The notes: generated by a model from the sequence alone, not told the origin. 64,000 bases of DNA from Rugalucina vietnamica (GCA_964017185.1 OZ024876.1:18054226-18118225); one strand, 5' to 3'; counted from the first letter of the stretch, positions 44,526-55,890 are shown. A program made the numbers and translations.

Positions 44526-45459
44526 GAGGCGGAAAAGAAAGTACAGCACAAAACATCACAAAAATGTTACAATATGGATGGTGAGCAAGATGACTAGCTC
44601 TTTCTCAAAAAGGTAGCCATCTGGCCAGTATCAACCTAATACAAAAGTATTGAGTATAACAGAGGCAGACAGAATAAACAGAAAACATGAACTAAATAAG
44701 TTGTTCAAACGGCAATGATCGCTCATCAGTGTCACAAAGTACAGTCACTGGACCAAAGAAGTATTTTTTTTGCCGTACTCTGTTCGACGCCAGGGGCATG
44801 GATGGTCAATGCTACACACAAACTGTAAAAGCTCTAGGCCTTGTGCTTTCAGAGAAGACTATGTTCTTCCCATTATAAGCCTATGGCAGATAATTACACC
44901 CCTGGGCTTGGTCAGTTTGGACCCCAGGGGCATGTTTGGCAGGATTTATAAAGGGGTCTACTGGACGATGTTTTACACAAAATACCAGAGGACCAATGGT
45001 CTTACAAACGCTCATCTGGTCTGGACAGCTTCACTTGTAGGGGAGCTAATGACCGCCGCCCAGGCATGTGACCTGTATGGACCCCAGGAGGTAGGATTTT
45101 TAATAGAATTATCAAACATTGCTACGCACACTTTTCCAAAGTTATTCAACCATGAAACAAAGGTCAAGGACACCAGTTCAAGACTTTTGCTAAAGAGTCT
45201 AGAACTGTCAAGGTCAGTTACTGTGCAGGGTTACATGCTTACAGCTATTACTGCTATAGAGAAATATACTTTAGTTCTAGCCTGGATGCAACTCTAGCCT
45301 GGATGCAACTAAAAGTAATTTTTTAGAAAGCCTTTCTGTAACTGTAACATACAAATCAGCAGCACTGGGTCAATGAGTGTGGCTGAGAAGTACCGGTATG
45401 TTAAGCATAACTTCTATGCACGAGTATTTCCAATACTATTGTGCTCCAGAACACAAACA

Positions 45460-45535
45460 ACAAAGGTATGTACCCAACCCAGGAACCCTCGCTCTGGAGT
45501 CATGTACTCTACCACTAGGCCACACCACTTCCCAA
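45460..45535 (-). repeat. Diverged tRNA-like SINE head
   Basis: Minus sense GTGTGGCCTAGTGGTAGAGT resembles an A box, and GAGGGTTCCTGGGT a degraded B box. The body and ends were not determined. Confidence 0.45.
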
Positions 45536-45617
45536 TATCAAGAAATATAAGTATTTTAATATACAAGCTATACAGAGGATCTTACACGAGAGGTTGTTTC
45601 ATATGAAATTTATTAAA

Positions 45618-45854
45618 TGAGCCTCGACGCGAGAAAACCGGTCTTCGGGGTTTCCGACCAGGTCCGACACAAACCGGCCTGTACAAGCTCAGAAAAGAGC
45701 TAGAAGCTTGAAATTTCGGATTTAAGTAGAAGAGGAATTGTACTATCCGAGTAGCGAAAACAAAGGCGCTGATCAGCTTCGCGGTTACCGCGAAGCTGAT
45801 CTGCGCCTTTGTTTTCGCCTAGGCAAAAATCCGGTTTTCTCACGATGCGGCTCA
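45618..45854 (+). repeat. Family A MITE, well-preserved copy
   Basis: TGAGCCTCGACGCGAGAAAA...CACGATGCGGCTCA with an almost perfect centre (GGCGCTGATCAGCTTCGCGG and TTACCGCGAAGCTGATCTGC). Probably a young copy. Confidence 0.9.
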
Positions 45855-47481
45855 AATGATCTTTGACAGGGTGTGGCCTGTACGGACCCCAGGGCACTGT
45901 TGGCAGGATTTGTAAAGATAACTGCTATACACTGCTAAACATAAAATATAAATGCTCTGGGCCTTGTGGTTTCAGAGAAGACTTTTCTTTAAAGTTTTTC
46001 CCATTAATAGGCTATGGGAGCTAATGACCCTTTATGACTCCAGGGGCATGATTCACAACCATTTAAAGCTCCACATAACAATGCTGCATACTAAATACAG
46101 AAGTTTTGGGTCTTGTGGTTTCAGAGATTTTCTATATTTTTCCCATTGTAAGGCATTGGAAGCTAATGGCCCCATGGGGTGTGGTCATTTTTGACCTCAG
46201 GGGCATGAGTTATGTAAAGCTCCACATAACAATGCTGCATACCGAATATAGAAACTTTGGGTCTTGTGGTTTCAGAGATCTTTATATTATAAGCCTATGA
46301 GTATAATGACATAATGACACCCACATGGCATGGCCTATATGGACCCCAGGGGCACGGATGGTATGATTTATAAAGAAGAGTACTATACATTGCTATGCAC
46401 AAAATTTGAAAACTCTCGTGGTTTCGGAGATTTTATTTTTTTTTGTTTTTTCCCACTAAAATTTATGGAATCTGTCTGATGTCATGGAAACCAGATTTCT
46501 CATCCGATCTACTTGAAAACCTAATGCAGTCAATCCCCCACCTAAACCAGAGGACCAACGGTCCTGTAAATGCTCACCAGAGATCTGCTATATTAACCAA
46601 ATATTTATTTAAAAAATTTGCCCTTTATGGGGCCCCACCAACCAATCGAAATAAAGGATTAGGACAAAAGTCAACCAAACTGTAGAGGCCTACTCTATAA
46701 ACATTTCTGCAAAAAAAGAGTTCAAATATCTGCGATTGGACCAGAAAAAAATAGCCAATTTCCACTTTTCCCATTTTAAGTATATCGAAACTAAGTTGCC
46801 ATAGATTTCTTAGCCGACTGAAATAAAAAACACAAATTATATAGAGACTACTGTCAGGAACATGTATACAAAGTACAGGCTTCATGCCATAGACAATTTC
46901 TGAGATTTTTAAATGTTTTTTCGAAATTTTACCCTTTATGTGGCCCCAGCAACCAATCAAAATAAAGGATTAGGACAAAAGTCACATGAAACAGAGATAT
47001 ACTCAATAAATATTTCTGCAAAGACAAAATTCAAATTTAATACCTACGATTGGTCCAGAAACAACAGCTAATTTCCACTTTTCCCATTATAAGTCTATGG
47101 AAACCATAGCAACCAGAGTTCTTATCTGACTGGAATAAAAAACACAAATTATGTAGAGGCTACTGTCAGGAACATGTATACAAAGTACAGGATTCATCCA
47201 CTTAACAGTTTCTGAGGAGAAGATTTTTGAATGTTTTTTTTTTTCTTCAAAATTTTGCCCTTTATGGGGCCCCAGCAACCAATCAAAATAAAGGATTAGG
47301 ACAAAACTCACAAGACACGTCAAACACTACAGGTCTTTCTGCAAACATGATAGTGACGCGTTGGAACATACTATGATAGAGAGGGTAGACCGTTATATAC
47401 CGTTATTAACGGTGAAGTAACGGAGACAACCTACGTGGCATTTAACTAGTAGTATAAAAATGGAAGCGATGTTGTCTACCC

Positions 47482-47573
47482 GTCATAGCTCAAATGGTAG
47501 AGGATACGACATACATAATGTTTATTCGGCGTTCAGGAAAGTTATGATGAGGGTTCGAATCCCTGTATTTCAT
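47482..47573 (+). repeat. tRNA-like sequence (A and B boxes) near the left end of the transposon
   Basis: GTCATAGCTCAAATGGTAGA fits an A box and GAGGGTTCGAATCCCTG fits a T-arm/B box. The anticodon region between is long (about 50 bases) and does not fold into a standard arm, so a working tRNA is doubtful. Confidence 0.55.
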
Positions 47574-47844
47574 TTAATTTTTATCATCTTTGTTGCTTTT
47601 TTGTAATTTCATTGTTTGTCTGTTTGTTTTGGTTGTTTTTGATGTTGTTGTTTTACACCAGTGTTTTTGTTGTTTTTTTCAAATATGTCAATGTTCTTTT
47701 TTTTTCATCTTCATATTTTATTTATTTTTCGTACACATTTAAAATTCATTTATCTGTTTTCTGTATTTTTATTCAAATTTCGGTGTCAATGAATAGATGG
47801 ACAATTCAAACTGTCATGACAGAATGGTTTCTTTTCAAGAGAGT

Positions 47845-48408
47845 TTAAGATGTTTCATTGGCTGACTCAGTATCTGAATAGTCCGAACACTCTGATGCCG
47901 TGTCTGTATCTTCGTCACTAGATGTCACCTGGATAACTATCTTCTCTATTTCCTCTTCGATAGCAATATCCGATTTCCAGTACTTTTCTTCGATGCCGAC
48001 AACATGTCTACAACATTTCATCCAGTCGTCAGCCGTCACCCTGGCAATTGCATCATGAGTCAGCTGCACCACATCCGCCATCTTGAAAGTCACATTGTGC
48101 CTGGCTACATATCCTTTAATGTTTGCCCAGATCAGTTCGATGGCGTTGAGGTCAGCGTGATATGCTGGGAGCCTGAGGCAGTCATGACCATGTTCTTTAA
48201 GAAGAGCGTCGAGGATAAAACTTTGGGCGGGTTTCTGCTGCTTACACAGCTGTAGTAGCTCTGCCTTCAACATAGTAGCTTCAAAATTTATCTGATGTCG
48301 TGTCATCCATGCCTGAATTTCTGCTTTCCTGGAAGCTTGCGTGGGACACTTGTCTTCTTGGAGATTGTGATAGGGCACATTATTTACGAGGACTGACTTT
48401 GGTGGCAA
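47845..48408 (-). pseudogene. DDE-superfamily (Tc1/mariner, IS630-like) transposase, C-terminal fragment
   Basis: A 187-residue frame. It begins MPPKSVLVNNVPYHNL, which corresponds to the second catalytic block (normally V.DNA/VPYH); the aspartate is asparagine here. The third block is intact: LRLPAYHADLNAIELIW then ANIKGYVARHN, with the D/E pair. A serine/acid-rich tail ends the protein. The first catalytic aspartate and the DNA-binding helix-turn-helix are missing upstream, so this is a dead remnant. The family is inferred from the PYH and LNxIExxWxxxK motifs. Confidence 0.8.
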
Positions 48409-48591
48409 ATTTGGAATTAATTTTTCTTTAGAGTAGACACGGGCATATTTGAAAAGAAAGCAGCAGCATCAGCTTGTCTTCATCTTCTCATCTTTCTTTC
48501 AAAATAACTGATTGGCAAACAAAAAGTAAAAATCAAAACGCAAAATAATGATAATAATAATAATGAATAAATAAATAAAATAAAAAAGATA

Positions 48592-48692
48592 TTCGTTAAG
48601 CGGGATTCGAACCTGCGACAGCGACACTTCAGCGAAACATTATATACATGCATTGGGTCTAGCACTATACCACTGCGCTAATGTGATAACGA
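48592..48692 (-). repeat. tRNA-like sequence near the right end of the transposon
   Basis: In the minus sense, TTAGCGCAGTGGTATAGTGC (A box) and GCAGGTTCGAATCCCGCTT (T-arm/B box) are separated by ~50 bases. The arrangement mirrors 47482-47573. An AT-rich microsatellite follows on its 3' side (48548-48590). Confidence 0.6.
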
Positions 48693-49570
48693 CGAAAATT
48701 TAGGTTAAAATAGTTGAGTTAACAACAGTAGCAAAACTGGATTACCTATTTACAACAGTCGGCAATGCCCATTTACCGTTACATTCTCTGACGTCACTAT
48801 CATGTTTATTGCCGAGACCTGTACTCAATAAACATTTCTGCAAAAACAAAATTCAAATGTCTGCAATTTTAGCGGAAAAATAGCCGATTTCCACATTTCC
48901 CATTATAAGTCTATGGAAACTTTTAAGTTGCCATAGCAACCAGTTCTTACCTGCCTGGAATAAAAAACACAAATTATGTAGAGGCCACTGTCAGGAACAT
49001 GTATATAAAGTACAGGCTTAATCCCCTTGACAGTTTCTGAGAAGATTTTTGAATGTTTTTTGTAATTGCCCTATATGGGGCCCCTGCAACCAATCAAAAT
49101 AAAGGATTAGGACAAAAGTCACATGAAACGTCGAGGACTACTCAGTAAACATTTCTGCAAAAACAAAATTCAAATATCTCCAACAAGACAGCAAAAACTG
49201 GCAATTTTCACTTTTTTCCATTATAAGTCTTTGGGAAGCATAAGTTACCATAGCAACCACAGTCCTTATCCGATCAAAACAAAAAACACAATTATTCTTT
49301 CCCCCTACCTGTAGATGGTGTATGTGTAATATGAGAACAATCGTCCCAGCGGTTTCAGAGAAGATCTTTGAAATTGTGGACGACGACGGATGGACGGACG
49401 CCGGAGCATGGGTATTCTATAAGCTCACCTATGAGCCTTCGGCTCAGGTGAGCTAATAATGCTTCAAGTAAAATTTGATTGCAATTGGCTGACTAGTTGC
49501 AGACATATTTGTATTTGAAAATTTGAACAGACGCATGTAGGGATGGACAATGGCTCGTGTCCAATCCTAT

Positions 49571-49604
49571 AAGCTCACCTTGTGAGCCTTCGGCTCAGGT
49601 GTGC
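49571..49604 (-). repeat. Solo Helentron-like 5' hairpin
   Basis: AGCTCACCTTGTGAGCCTTC, then GGCTCAGGTGTGCT, repeats the H 5' terminus ~120 bp beyond the one that closes H6. It marks another, mostly lost, copy. Confidence 0.7.
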
Positions 49605-50266
49605 TAAAATCAAACATGACCTTTCACCAGTAAGGTTGCAGGGCTACTGAGTGTAGGCTCGATTGTCACTGCTATACAAAACACTACAAAAGTTGGTGAA
49701 AATTTTATAATGAACCACTAAAAATAAGTTTTCTTAAATACTTTGTTAACGTGAAGACTTGATTATTCATGATGAATAATGGCCAGGTCTGAATGGATCA
49801 CAAAGATACAAGATGTATATAAATTTATACTATACTATGAGATTTAGGTAATGTACATCAAACAAGTTTAAGGTCCATAAAATAATATACCACCTTACAC
49901 CCCAATTTTTTTCATAGTAAAACAATCATCCATGTAAACAACTCAGTAAGGACAGCTTGACTTAACCATTTTTCCTGGACAGGCTCAAACCTTTAAAGCA
50001 GTTAACCAGTCATAAGTTGGTCAGTTACAAGCCTTGCCTGGCAGCATAACTGACCATCTATGGGGTCCAACCAGGGGTTTGGGGGATCAATTATTTTCAG
50101 GGAGCTGGGGAGAAAGCAAAAACTTCTGGAGGTTTAGAGAGTAGGGAGCAAGAATCGGATAAACAAAAATTTAGGAAGCTGGGGAGAATGGGGAGAAAAG
50201 TATTTTTTCTTTCAGACAGCAAAGGGCTAAGACCCATCCCCCACCCCCCTGGTAGGGCCTCATCTA
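49605..50266. other. Unassigned sequence, G-rich at its right side
   Basis: No gene or family recognised. The words GGAGCTGGGGAGA and GGAAGCTGGGGAGAATGGGG recur at 50100-50200. Confidence 0.4.
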
Positions 50267-50671
50267 CAGGGTTGCCACCCTCTGCCGGAATCAAAATTCC
50301 CTGACATTTTCCTGACAGAATTTCAGATTTCCTTGACAACATCTTGGCATGCGTCTCTATGTGCAGCTAGAGACAATTCTTAAACTTTGGAAAGTCATTA
50401 ATTGCTAAAACACACAAATCGGAACTTAATTCAACATAAATGCACTTCTGGGTACAATCTGCTTTATTACTGCACCACAGACTTTGATGAGATGATGATG
50501 AAATCACTTAGTATCTGGACTTGAATCTGGCATTTTCAAAATTCCCTGACAATTCCGACATCTGCCGACAATTCCCAATTTCCCCGACAGTTTGCAAAAT
50601 TTCCTGACAATTCCCTGACCTTGAAAAAAAAAAAATTTTCCCTGACTTTTCCCTGAAGCGTGGCAACCCTG
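50267..50671. mobile_element. 405-bp TIR element (CAGGGTTGCCAC ends), 5-bp flank duplication ATCTA
   Basis: CAGGGTTGCCAC at left is matched by GTGGCAACCCTG at right. ATCTA is present at 50262-50266 and 50672-50676. The interior repeats TTCCCTGACA and TTTCCTGACA many times. CAGGG termini are common in hAT elements, but those normally make 8-bp duplications, so the superfamily is open. Confidence 0.75.
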
Positions 50672-50705
50672 ATCTATTTCTCATAGCCAAAATTGGAGGG
50701 GTACT

Positions 50706-50844
50706 AACATGTCCGTGTAATGTATACCCCCTCGTACCCCACTTTTATATAGCAAAACGGGGGTATGCAGGGGTATAACTATTTTTCTTATTTTTGCTCC
50801 AAAACATAGATTGTGGTACTCGTTAGAACCGTCTTGGCAAGGCG
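50706..50844 (+). repeat. Family B MITE B5, left part (interrupted; right part 52483-52620)
   Basis: AACATGTCCGTGTAATGTAT...CATAGATTGTGGTACTCGTT then AGAACCGTCTTGGCAAGGCG, where a CAGGCTG element is inserted in the central palindrome. It resumes ACGGCGGTTCTAACGTGTAC and ends TGGGCGTGTTTTCGCAATG. Confidence 0.85.
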
Positions 50845-52482
50845 CAGGCTGTCAACCAAGTCTTCTAAAAAATATAGGAGTTTATATAGGAATTTTTTCT
50901 AAGAAATATAGGAGGTTTTAGCTCATTTTGAGGAACAAATATACAGTTGAACCTGCTGAATCAGCCACCTTTATAAGAGCTCCACCTGCATAAGAGAGCC
51001 AGTCTGAAACATTCCCAATCATTTTCACTATATTTTATCTCTGCATAAGACAGCCACCTCCACAAGACAACCAGCAGCCAGTAAAATCAATCCCAAAATG
51101 CTTATAACTCTCTATAAGACAGCCACATCATACTTGCCTTAAGTCAAATATCCCATTTACAAGCTGTTAATTGGACAATTATTATTCATTATAGTATTTA
51201 AAACAGTTAATTAGCAGAAAAAATCAATTAAGTTAATACCCATGAGGCTTTGTATATATTTTTGTGTAACGAAGCATGAAATGATGTCAACTTATGAAAC
51301 ACATACAGGTAGTCCTTCCTTAGAAAGGATTTTTCTTGTGACAGTAAGAATATTTTCTACATGACAACTGCTCTGACTGAACCTTGATAAGACAGCCACC
51401 TGTGTATAACAGCCAGCTTAGCTCACTCCCAAAGGTGGCGCTTTTATAGAGGTTTGACTGTAGGAGTTTTCTCGTGAAAATAGCTTCATTCTAATGCTCT
51501 TATACTAAGAATCCTTACCTCCACACTCACTTTTTCTATATTAAGTAATATCTAAAATATCTAGATAAAGCCAAAGCATTCACAATCCAGATAGGTGACC
51601 ATTCATGTGATGAAGTGTGCTGAAGCATTATGCAGGATGGTCATACTACACAAGCCCATTAGCTGACTCTCACAGAATTAAAGGTTTTTTAAAGGCATTC
51701 TTTTGGTAAAATAAAGGCTTTTTCACTGAAAATATATACATATTCAAAGAATAAAGAGATAATTAAGGTCAATTTTTTCTCTACATCTAAACTTAGACCC
51801 ACTTTTTATTTTTCACACTGATCATTTATAAAAGGTGATCTAAATCCACAACTCCCAAGCTTAGCTGAAATTCTAAAGACCATAACCTAGAACATAATGT
51901 TTAATAGCACATGATTGTACTGTATGTTATAATGTTTTGAAATTAGGCGGGGGTCTGGGGGCCGCCTAGGCCCCCAGAAGCTCTAAGGTGTATACCTTTG
52001 TCTCCTGTGATCTCAGCCTTTCCTGGGATCAAATGTACACAGTACAGATGCATCATTTTACAACAAAATTAAAGCATAGAAAGAAAGAAAATAGATAAAA
52101 AAAGACACACTATAAAACATGACAACTTTCATGGAAACTAGGATACATAACTTATTGTTAATATGAAAATGGGACATGCTTGGGACTTAAAAGTAACCCT
52201 GACTAAGGAGTGACATAATGGCCATTTATGCACTATATAATATACATTATGAATATGATTTTATTTTAAAAAATAATGAAGTATAAAGAGGCAAAAGGCA
52301 GTTTCAGAGCACTACTATTTACTATATATGATCATTCATCGGCAACAAATTTTCCAAAAAATATAGGAAATATTTTCAAAATATAGGAGAATTTATAGGA
52401 ATATAGGAGGTGCTTACAAATATAGGATTTGGACCCAAAATATAGGAGTTTAATAGGAAAATAGGAATTGGTTGACAGCCTG
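50845..52482. mobile_element. CAGGCTG-TIR transposon with ~6-bp target duplication
   Basis: 15-bp exact terminal inverted repeats CAGGCTGTCAACCAA. Flanks AAGGCG (50839-50844) and ACGGCG (52483-52488) match at 5 of 6 bases. Both subterminal regions are filled with AATATAGGA/TATAGGAG words, which could be transposase-binding sites. There is no transposase frame. It shares ends and subterminal words with 57151-60541. A Tigger-like MITE is nested at 50951-51463. Confidence 0.8.
50951..51463. mobile_element. Nested Tigger/pogo-like MITE
   Basis: TACAGTTGAACCTGCTG at left and CTATAGAGG-type right end (TATAGAGGTTTGACTGTA) are inverted and TA-bordered. The interior repeats ATAAGACAGCCACCT. Ends of the form CAGTCAAACCTC are typical of pogo/Tigger MITEs. 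Confidence 0.65.
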
Positions 52483-52717
52483 ACGGCGGTTCTAACGTGT
52501 ACCCACAATCAATGTTTTGAGCAAAAATAAGAAAAATATAAAAAAATCTATTAATTTTTTTTTCAATTTTTACAACTTAAGAAAAATCTGTATACTATAT
52601 GGGCGTGTTTTCGCAATGTGAATTTGTAATGATGAGTGATGCTGGTGGAAGTAATGTGACAAGTTGTAGTGTTGCTATTACATTCTTGTGAAAGTAATTG
52701 TATGGTTTTTAGTATTT

Positions 52718-52953
52718 TGAGCCGCCGCATGGGAAAACCAGCAATCTGCATAGGCGAAAACAAAGGCGCAGATCAGCTTCGCAGTAACTGCGAAGCTGAT
52801 CAGCGCCTTAATTTTTGCTACACAGATAGTACAATTCCTCTACTTTCTAAATCCAAAATTTCCAGCCTCTAACCATCTTCTTTGAATGTACAGCCCGGTT
52901 TGTCTCGGACCTGGTCGGAACCCAAATTGTTGGTTTTCTCACACACAGGCTCA
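52718..52953 (-). repeat. Family A MITE, copy A14 (reverse)
   Basis: TGAGCCGCCGCATGGGAAAA...GGCGCAGATCAGCTTCGCAG...TTTTCTCACACACAGGCTCA. Confidence 0.88.
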
Positions 52954-53050
52954 TTTGTCTATCTTGTGAGGTGTGTATGCTATTTTTGTGCCTCCTGCAA
53001 GGTGTATTTTAATTGCATATTCCTGCTGACCCTGTGATGGATAAAAGTTT

Positions 53051-53298
53051 ACAAAAACTTGCCCATGCAATATACAGAGATTTTTTTCAGTTGTAAAAGT
53101 TGAAAATTTCTTTGGAAAAATTTTGATAATTTTTAATATTTATGCTAAAAAAAAATGATTGTGGGACAGAGGTGATTCTAGCAAGTACTCACAATCTATG
53201 TATTGGATCAAACATAAGAAAAATATGTACCCCTGTAAATCCCCGTCTTACTATGTAAAAGTGGGGTTTAAGTGGGCATACGTTGCACGGACATGCTA
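53051..53298 (-). repeat. Family B MITE, copy B6 (reverse)
   Basis: ACAAAAACTTGCCCATGCAA at left and GTTGCACGGACATG at right are the family B ends in reverse. The centre (GATTGTGGGAC...GTACTCACAATC) is reduced. Confidence 0.75.
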
Positions 53299-53416
53299 TA
53301 CTGATGATGTGCTGTGGAGTAAGTTGCTCTGTACCTGTAAGTGATTTAAATAGTTTGTTTGTGGTTTAACTCCCCAGTGACCATGTCAACCATTTTTCAG
53401 TCATGTCAGTACATAT

Positions 53417-53658
53417 TGAGCCGCGTCATGAGAAAACCGGATTTTTGCGTATGCGAAAACAAAGATGCAGATCAGCTGTGCAGTGACTGCACAGCTGACT
53501 GATCAGCGTCTTTGTTTTCACTACATGGATAGTACAATCCCTTTTCTACTTAAATCCAAAATTTCAAGCTTCTAGCCTGCTTCTGTAGCTGTACAGGCCG
53601 GTTTGTGTCGGACCTGGTCGGAATCCCCGAAGACCGGTTTTCTCGTGTCGAAGGCTCT
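53417..53658 (-). repeat. Family A MITE, copy A15 (reverse)
   Basis: TGAGCCGCGTCATGAGAAAA, centre CAGATCAGCTGTGCAGTGAC, right end GGTTTTCTCGTGTCGAAGGC. Confidence 0.85.
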
Positions 53659-53865
53659 ATTTATACAGAATGTGAATGTTGTTTTTTGATTCTCTTGTAT
53701 GGCTTAATGTCCCAGTCAATAATGTTTCAGTAAATTAAAAAGTGTAATAGATTTTTCATTTAATCTATCATCTTAACACATTTAAGTTTGCAAGTTTTTC
53801 AACTGTTTTTCTTTGGTATCATCTGAGCCACAATGTCTGAGTGTTCTGATCAGGGGGCGAGGTTA

Positions 53866-54106
53866 TAAAACTTTTTTCATGCTCAGCTCAGCTGAGACTA
53901 AAATTTATCCTGCTCATAAATGTTAAAATGCCAACATTTGTTGGAATTTTTAAAATGCCAACATTTGTTGGAATTTTAACATTTAAAAGCAGGATAAATT
54001 ACAGGTTTTGGTGATCTAAACCTGAAATTTCAATTTATTTGGGCTATTTTGTTATTTATGAGCAGTTTAAATTTCTTGCTTGAAAAAAGTTTTATAACCT
54101 TGGGGC
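53866..54106 (+). repeat. Family X MITE, copy X2
   Basis: GGCGAGGTTATAAAACTTTT...TCATGCTCAGCTCAGCTGAG at left; ...CTTGAAAAAAGTTTTATAAC then CTTGGGGCC at right. Inside, AATGCCAACATTTGTTGGAA occurs twice in tandem. Confidence 0.8.
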
Positions 54107-54301
54107 CAGGTCTAACACAAACTGGCCTGAAATGTCTCAGAAGGCTAGAAGCTTAAAAATTTAAATTTCAGAAGTAATGAAAATTTCAGAAGTAATGAGA
54201 TTGTACTATCTGAGAAGCGAAAAATAAAGGCACAATCAGCTCAGCTGATCTACATTTTTGATTCCGCATAGGCAACAATCCTATTTTCTTGACATGGCTC
54301 A
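54107..54301 (+). repeat. Family A MITE, diverged partial copy
   Basis: CAGGTCTAACACAAACTGGC...AGAAGCGAAAAATAAAGGCA...TTTTCTTGACATGGCTCA. A 20-bp piece (GAAATTTCAGAAGTAATGA) is duplicated inside. The left end overlaps the X2 border. Confidence 0.65.
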
Positions 54302-54441
54302 TCTATCAAGTGTGTGTAATTTTCCCCTCAACTCATCTAAAATTGTCTGTTCTTGTTGCACAGCCTGAAAGAAAATGAGCCACATTTTGAGAAAAATTCT
54401 TCTTGCATATACAAACATATAGGTGTGGTGATATTGATAAT

Positions 54442-54670
54442 TGAGCCGCCTCATGAGAAAACCAACAAACTGCATTATGAAAAAACCAAAGGCGCAGATC
54501 AGCTTCGAAGTAACTGCGATGCTGATCAGCGTCTTTGTTTTCAGTACACATGTAGTACAATTCCTCTGTTTTCTAAATCCAAAATTTCCAGCCTCTACCC
54601 ATTTTCTGTGCTTGGTTTGTGTCGGACCTGTTCGGAAACCAAATTATTGATTTTTTCACCAGGCGGCTCA
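54442..54670 (-). repeat. Family A MITE, copy A17 (reverse)
   Basis: TGAGCCGCCTCATGAGAAAA...GGCGCAGATCAGCTTCGAAG...CACCAGGCGGCTCA. Confidence 0.85.
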
Positions 54671-54753
54671 ATTGTTTTTGTTTTACATCACACTCAACAG
54701 CTTGGGTCAAATGGAGACATGACCTTGGTAAAAACTTCATCCTTCAGACTGCA

Positions 54754-54992
54754 TCAGGAAAACATTTCCGTGTAATATATACACCCATGAACCCCACTTT
54801 TACATAGCAAAACTGGGGTATGCCGCGGTAAACCTTTTTTTCTTATTCTTGATCCAAAACATAGATTGTGGGTACTCTTTAGAACCGTCTCGGCAAGGCG
54901 GTTCTAACATGTACCCACAATCAATGTTTTCAGCAAATAAATTAAAAACTTGAAAATATTTCTGTATATTGCATGGGCGTGTTTTCGTAATG
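54754..54992 (+). repeat. Family B MITE, copy B7
   Basis: CAGGAAAACATTTCCGTGTA...GAACCGTCTCGGCAAGGCGG...GCATGGGCGTGTTTTCGTAA. The central palindrome is intact. Confidence 0.85.
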
Positions 54993-55041
54993 GGAGAAGC
55001 TTGAGATCAGACCCACCTGCTTCACAAGGCGAGTGGCATAA

Positions 55042-55228
55042 CATAAACAGGCCCCGAGGTTATAAAACTTTATTCATGCTCGAATGAGCATTAAATTTCA
55101 ATTCCTAATAAATATTGAACTTGCGAAAATCACAAAAGCCAAGATGGCATTTTTGCATTTACGTGCAAGATAAATTTAAGTCTCAGCTGAGTTGAGCATG
55201 AAAATATTTCTATAACATCAGGGCCATT
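55042..55228 (+). repeat. Family X MITE, copy X3
   Basis: GGCCCCGAGGTTATAAAACT at left and ATAACATCAGGGCC at right, with GATAAATTTAAGTCTCAGCT inside. Diverged from X2. Confidence 0.7.
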
Positions 55229-55299
55229 TATGTGATAGCTGTGAAGCTGAACAAAGGTTCTTTTTTTCCTTTTGCTGTGTACTGAGTTGATCTATTTCT

Positions 55300-55430
55300 G
55301 ACCCTCACCTCAGGAGCTGTGGAAATGTGACTTGCTCAGGGCCTCAACGAAAGGCGCCTCGGCTGAGGACCAAACCTGGGACTGGAGTTCTACACTCTAC
55401 CCCTGCACCAGTTTGCTTACACTCTTAATG
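55300..55430 (-). repeat. Diverged tRNA-like SINE head
   Basis: Minus sense CTGGTGCAGGGGTAGAGTGT resembles an A box and CCCAGGTTTGGTCC a decayed B box. TTGCTCAGGGCCTCAACGAA recalls the body near 13110. Ends unknown. Confidence 0.4.
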
Positions 55431-55691
55431 CATACATGCACTCCAGGTACCATGTAATTTGGCTAGAGTCAACCCAACATGCCACCATGAGCCTCATCCA
55501 TAATCCAGAAAATGAGTACTTTATCTGCCATACAAAAATATGGCCCAAACCATCAGTCTTTCATATGAAAACAGTTGTACATGCATTTAAATTCAGTACC
55601 ATGATCATGACAACCTTTGAGAGAAAGAAAAAGTGCCAGAAACAAAAGGCAAATAGTGTTATCAATGCAATTTCACTTCAGAGAGACAAAC

Positions 55692-55890
55692 CTGTTCCAT
55701 ATTTGCCATGAGGTTGACCAACTTATCCCTTGATCTGAGCAGACGATTCTCCCTTTTCTGTTCCTGATCCTGTAGAAGCTTGTTCTGTGCTTCAAGGTCA
55801 GTCAGGCTCTTTTCAAGCACCTGGAGTTGCTCTTTCTTCAACATGGCTGCAAAAACTCTGGTGTCTGCTTCTACATCACCTGATGGCCGC
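55692..55890 (-). CDS. Coiled-coil protein, internal exon (unidentified gene)
   Basis: Minus-strand exon of 199 nt between the acceptor GTATTTGACAG and the donor GGAACAG|GTTTGT. It encodes (W)RPSGDVEADTRVFAA, then MLKKEQLQVLEKSLTDLEAQ, then NKLLQDQEQKRENRLLRSRD and KLVNLMANMEQ. The charged residues and heptad-spaced leucines indicate a coiled coil. The first base completes a codon left open (TG) by the exon at 61216-61316, which is strong support that both belong to one gene. The protein was not recognised. A family B MITE ends 17 bp from the acceptor. Later exons should lie at lower coordinates but none was found with confidence. Confidence 0.75.

Larger units (their letters stand above)
47346..48804. 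mobile_element. TIR DNA transposon carrying a decayed DDE transposase
   Basis: The ends CATGATAGTGACG (47346-47358) and CGTCACTATCATG (48792-48804) are exact inverted repeats of 13 bp; the true borders may be at the TA inside them. It interrupts an H6 core unit. It contains a transposase C-terminal frame on the minus strand and tRNA-like sequences near both ends, each pointing inward. Confidence 0.75.
43628..49454 (-). mobile_element. Minus-strand Helentron-like complex H6 (several 3' ends)
   Basis: Reverse-complement H 3' ends (AGAGGACCA.TGGTCC...GCTCACC) occur at 43628, 44985 and 46547. The reverse 5' hairpin (AGCTCACCTATGAGCCTTCG followed by GCTCAGGTGAGCT) ends at 49454. Core units differ from H1-H5: GACCCCAGGGGCATG..., and AATAAAGGATTAGGACAAAA, each tandem several times. 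Three 3' ends against one or two 5' ends suggest nested or abutting copies. It hosts the SINE at 44183, the A MITE at 45618 and the TIR element at 47346. Confidence 0.7.

Noticed and set aside
44770-45297. 175-codon open frame (+)
   Set aside because: It lies in tandem H6 core sequence and spans an H 3' terminus (near 44985); no protein motif is visible and the same DNA recurs as non-coding repeat units.
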